The notes below the pieces were generated by a model that was given only the letters and a program-made list of their open reading frames with translations, was not told where the DNA came from and did not search any database. 64,000 nucleotides of DNA from the NCBI RefSeq assembly GCF_051622035.1, contig NC_135356.1, positions 372,001 through 436,000 of the forward strand, read 5' to 3'. The DNA is from Arctopsyche grandis (taxonomy: Eukaryota; Arthropoda; Insecta; Trichoptera; Hydropsychidae). Within the stretch, counting starts at the first letter, position 1, and the number at the start of each line of letters is the position of its first letter. The position numbers and the translations under genes are program-made. Positions 62,722 to 64,000 of the stretch are shown in pieces.

Positions 62722-63760
62722 CTGATGCAAATGAGTGTGAAAACAATCACTATCAATTATGTAAATCATTCAATCCTTAACACGTCATCTTCTATTAAGG
62801 ATCTTGGTGTAATACTCAATAATAAACTAGATTTCTCTGAACATATTTCTTTTATTACCAACAAAGCATTTAAATCTCTTGGATTCCTACTCGGCTCAAC
62901 AAAACCCTTTAATGATCCTTATGTACTAAAATTACTTTATTTTTCCTTTTTAAGGTCTCACCTTGAATTTGCCTCAATTACCTTTTTATTTATCCCATAT
63001 TAATTGTATTGAGAAAGTTCAACTTAAATTTATTAAATCCTTACGCTACCTTTTTCCTACCTATACCCATTCTACTGTTTCCGACATTTTAAAAATCCTT
63101 TCTTTTAACAATCTTTCTGTCAGGCGACGACATACTGATGCTATATTCTTCTTTAAGCTCATAAATGGTTTCCTTGATTGTTCTGATTTACTGAATAAGG
63201 TTAATTTCAGAATCCCAGTTCGGTACTCTAGACGCGTTGCACTATTTTCACTTGATCCTTTCAATACTAATTCCCAAAAATATTCTTATCTGCAGCGCGT
63301 TTATCGTACGTTTAACGGAGAGCTGAATGAGATTGATTCATTTCTTCTCCTATTCTATTTTTCCAATATTTTTATACTTTAGTTTAGTTAAGTAATGTGC
63401 TATTTAATCATATTATAGCTTTCATTCTTTTCCTTTTCATTTGTTTATTTTGTTTTTACCTTTTTCATTTGTTTTATATTTGTAAATTTCAATTTCTTCT
63501 TATATTCTATTTTATAATCTTTTCCCAATATTTTAATACTATAGTTTAATTATGCAATGTTCTACATATTTTGTCATGCCTTTATTCTTTACTTTTTGAT
63601 TTGATTTCCTTATATTTATCTTTTTCATTTTTGTAAAAATCTGTTATTTGACTCGGATGTTACATATATTATTTATTTTCTATTTGTTTTTTTATACATA
63701 TCTATGTACATCCTGTCTGTTGATTTTTCAATAAATAAAATAAAATAAATAAATAATAAA
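62722..63760 (+). mobile_element. LINE, 5'-truncated, right-arm copy
   Basis: Frames 62725-63003 and 62963-63382 give the RT C-terminal region (DLGVILNNKLDFSEHISFIT, FKSLGFLLGSTKPF, FIKSLRYLFPTYTHS). One frameshift near 63000 separates them. Tail AAATAAAATAAATAAATAA at about 63735-63755. More complete than the left copy. Confidence 0.8.
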
Positions 63761-64000
63761 AAACAACTCCAATCGTTAACACAGTAAATACAATTTAAAG
63801 TGAGAAAGAGATTATAAACACGAAACTGTACATTGAGACATGCGATATGCATGTTATTACACCAACTTTAATAGTAAAAAATATATAACAGTATTCCTTT
63901 AAATTATGTATAATTGAAGACTTTAAATTAAATTATAATTAAAGGTCATGGAAAGTCTGAGAAGGATGTTGTGTACCACATTGTGTAGCAAAAATATTGA
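63761..64000. other. Unique DNA beyond the palindrome
   Basis: Not matched to the left flank at 27.6 kb; no gene seen. Confidence 0.4.

Larger units (their letters stand above)
49468..63755 (-). repeat. Right arm of large palindrome
   Basis: Reverse complement of 27678-41504; see the left arm for the mapping. Carries the extra LINE at 50.3-51.3 kb and lacks the 579-base left-arm segment. Confidence 0.9.

Overview
The window looks like nuclear DNA of an insect, most likely holometabolous and possibly a moth. The evidence is ZAD (zinc-finger associated domain) genes with tandem C2H2 fingers, small GT-AG introns, AT-rich DNA with many (TA)n and TATG/CATA tracts, and a dense mix of LINEs, Tc1, hAT, Harbinger, Helitron and foldback elements. 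ZAD genes point firmly to insects; the order is only a guess. No rRNA, intact tRNA, CRISPR or bacterial-type operon was seen.

The dominant feature is a nested inverted duplication. A left arm (about 27.7-41.5 kb) and a right arm (about 49.5-63.75 kb) are reverse complements, nearly identical where read (a 301-residue ORF is the same in both), around a spacer of about 8 kb. Each arm holds a smaller, more diverged inverted pair built round a ZAD gene, so ZAD gene A occurs four times (31.0, 39.4, 52.6 and 60.5 kb). A second C2H2 locus (gene B, with a 9-finger ORF) sits between the pair members, once per arm. The central spacer is an older inverted copy of two left-flank segments (12.8-18.1 kb and 24.7-27.6 kb), placed in swapped order.

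Left flank: 0-12.8 kb holds repeats only (tRNA-derived SINE, hAT remnant, foldbacks, Helitron-like ends round a GC-rich minisatellite, LTR fragment, LINE fragments). A Tc1 transposon at 14.06-15.64 kb has a clear intron in its transposase and very long inverted ends. The best host gene is a 10-exon BTB-BACK-Kelch gene at 21.2-25.5 kb; a 3' pseudogene copy lies at 47.9-48.6 kb and a single Kelch-repeat relic at about 34.0 kb.

The duplicates give paired empty and filled sites for several elements (Tc1, an hAT MITE, a Harbinger MITE, a foldback and a LINE), so the order of events can be read from the sequence. Whether the large palindrome is real or an assembly join of two haplotypes or reads cannot be decided from sequence alone; indels of hundreds of bases between the arms argue against a simple mirrored read.
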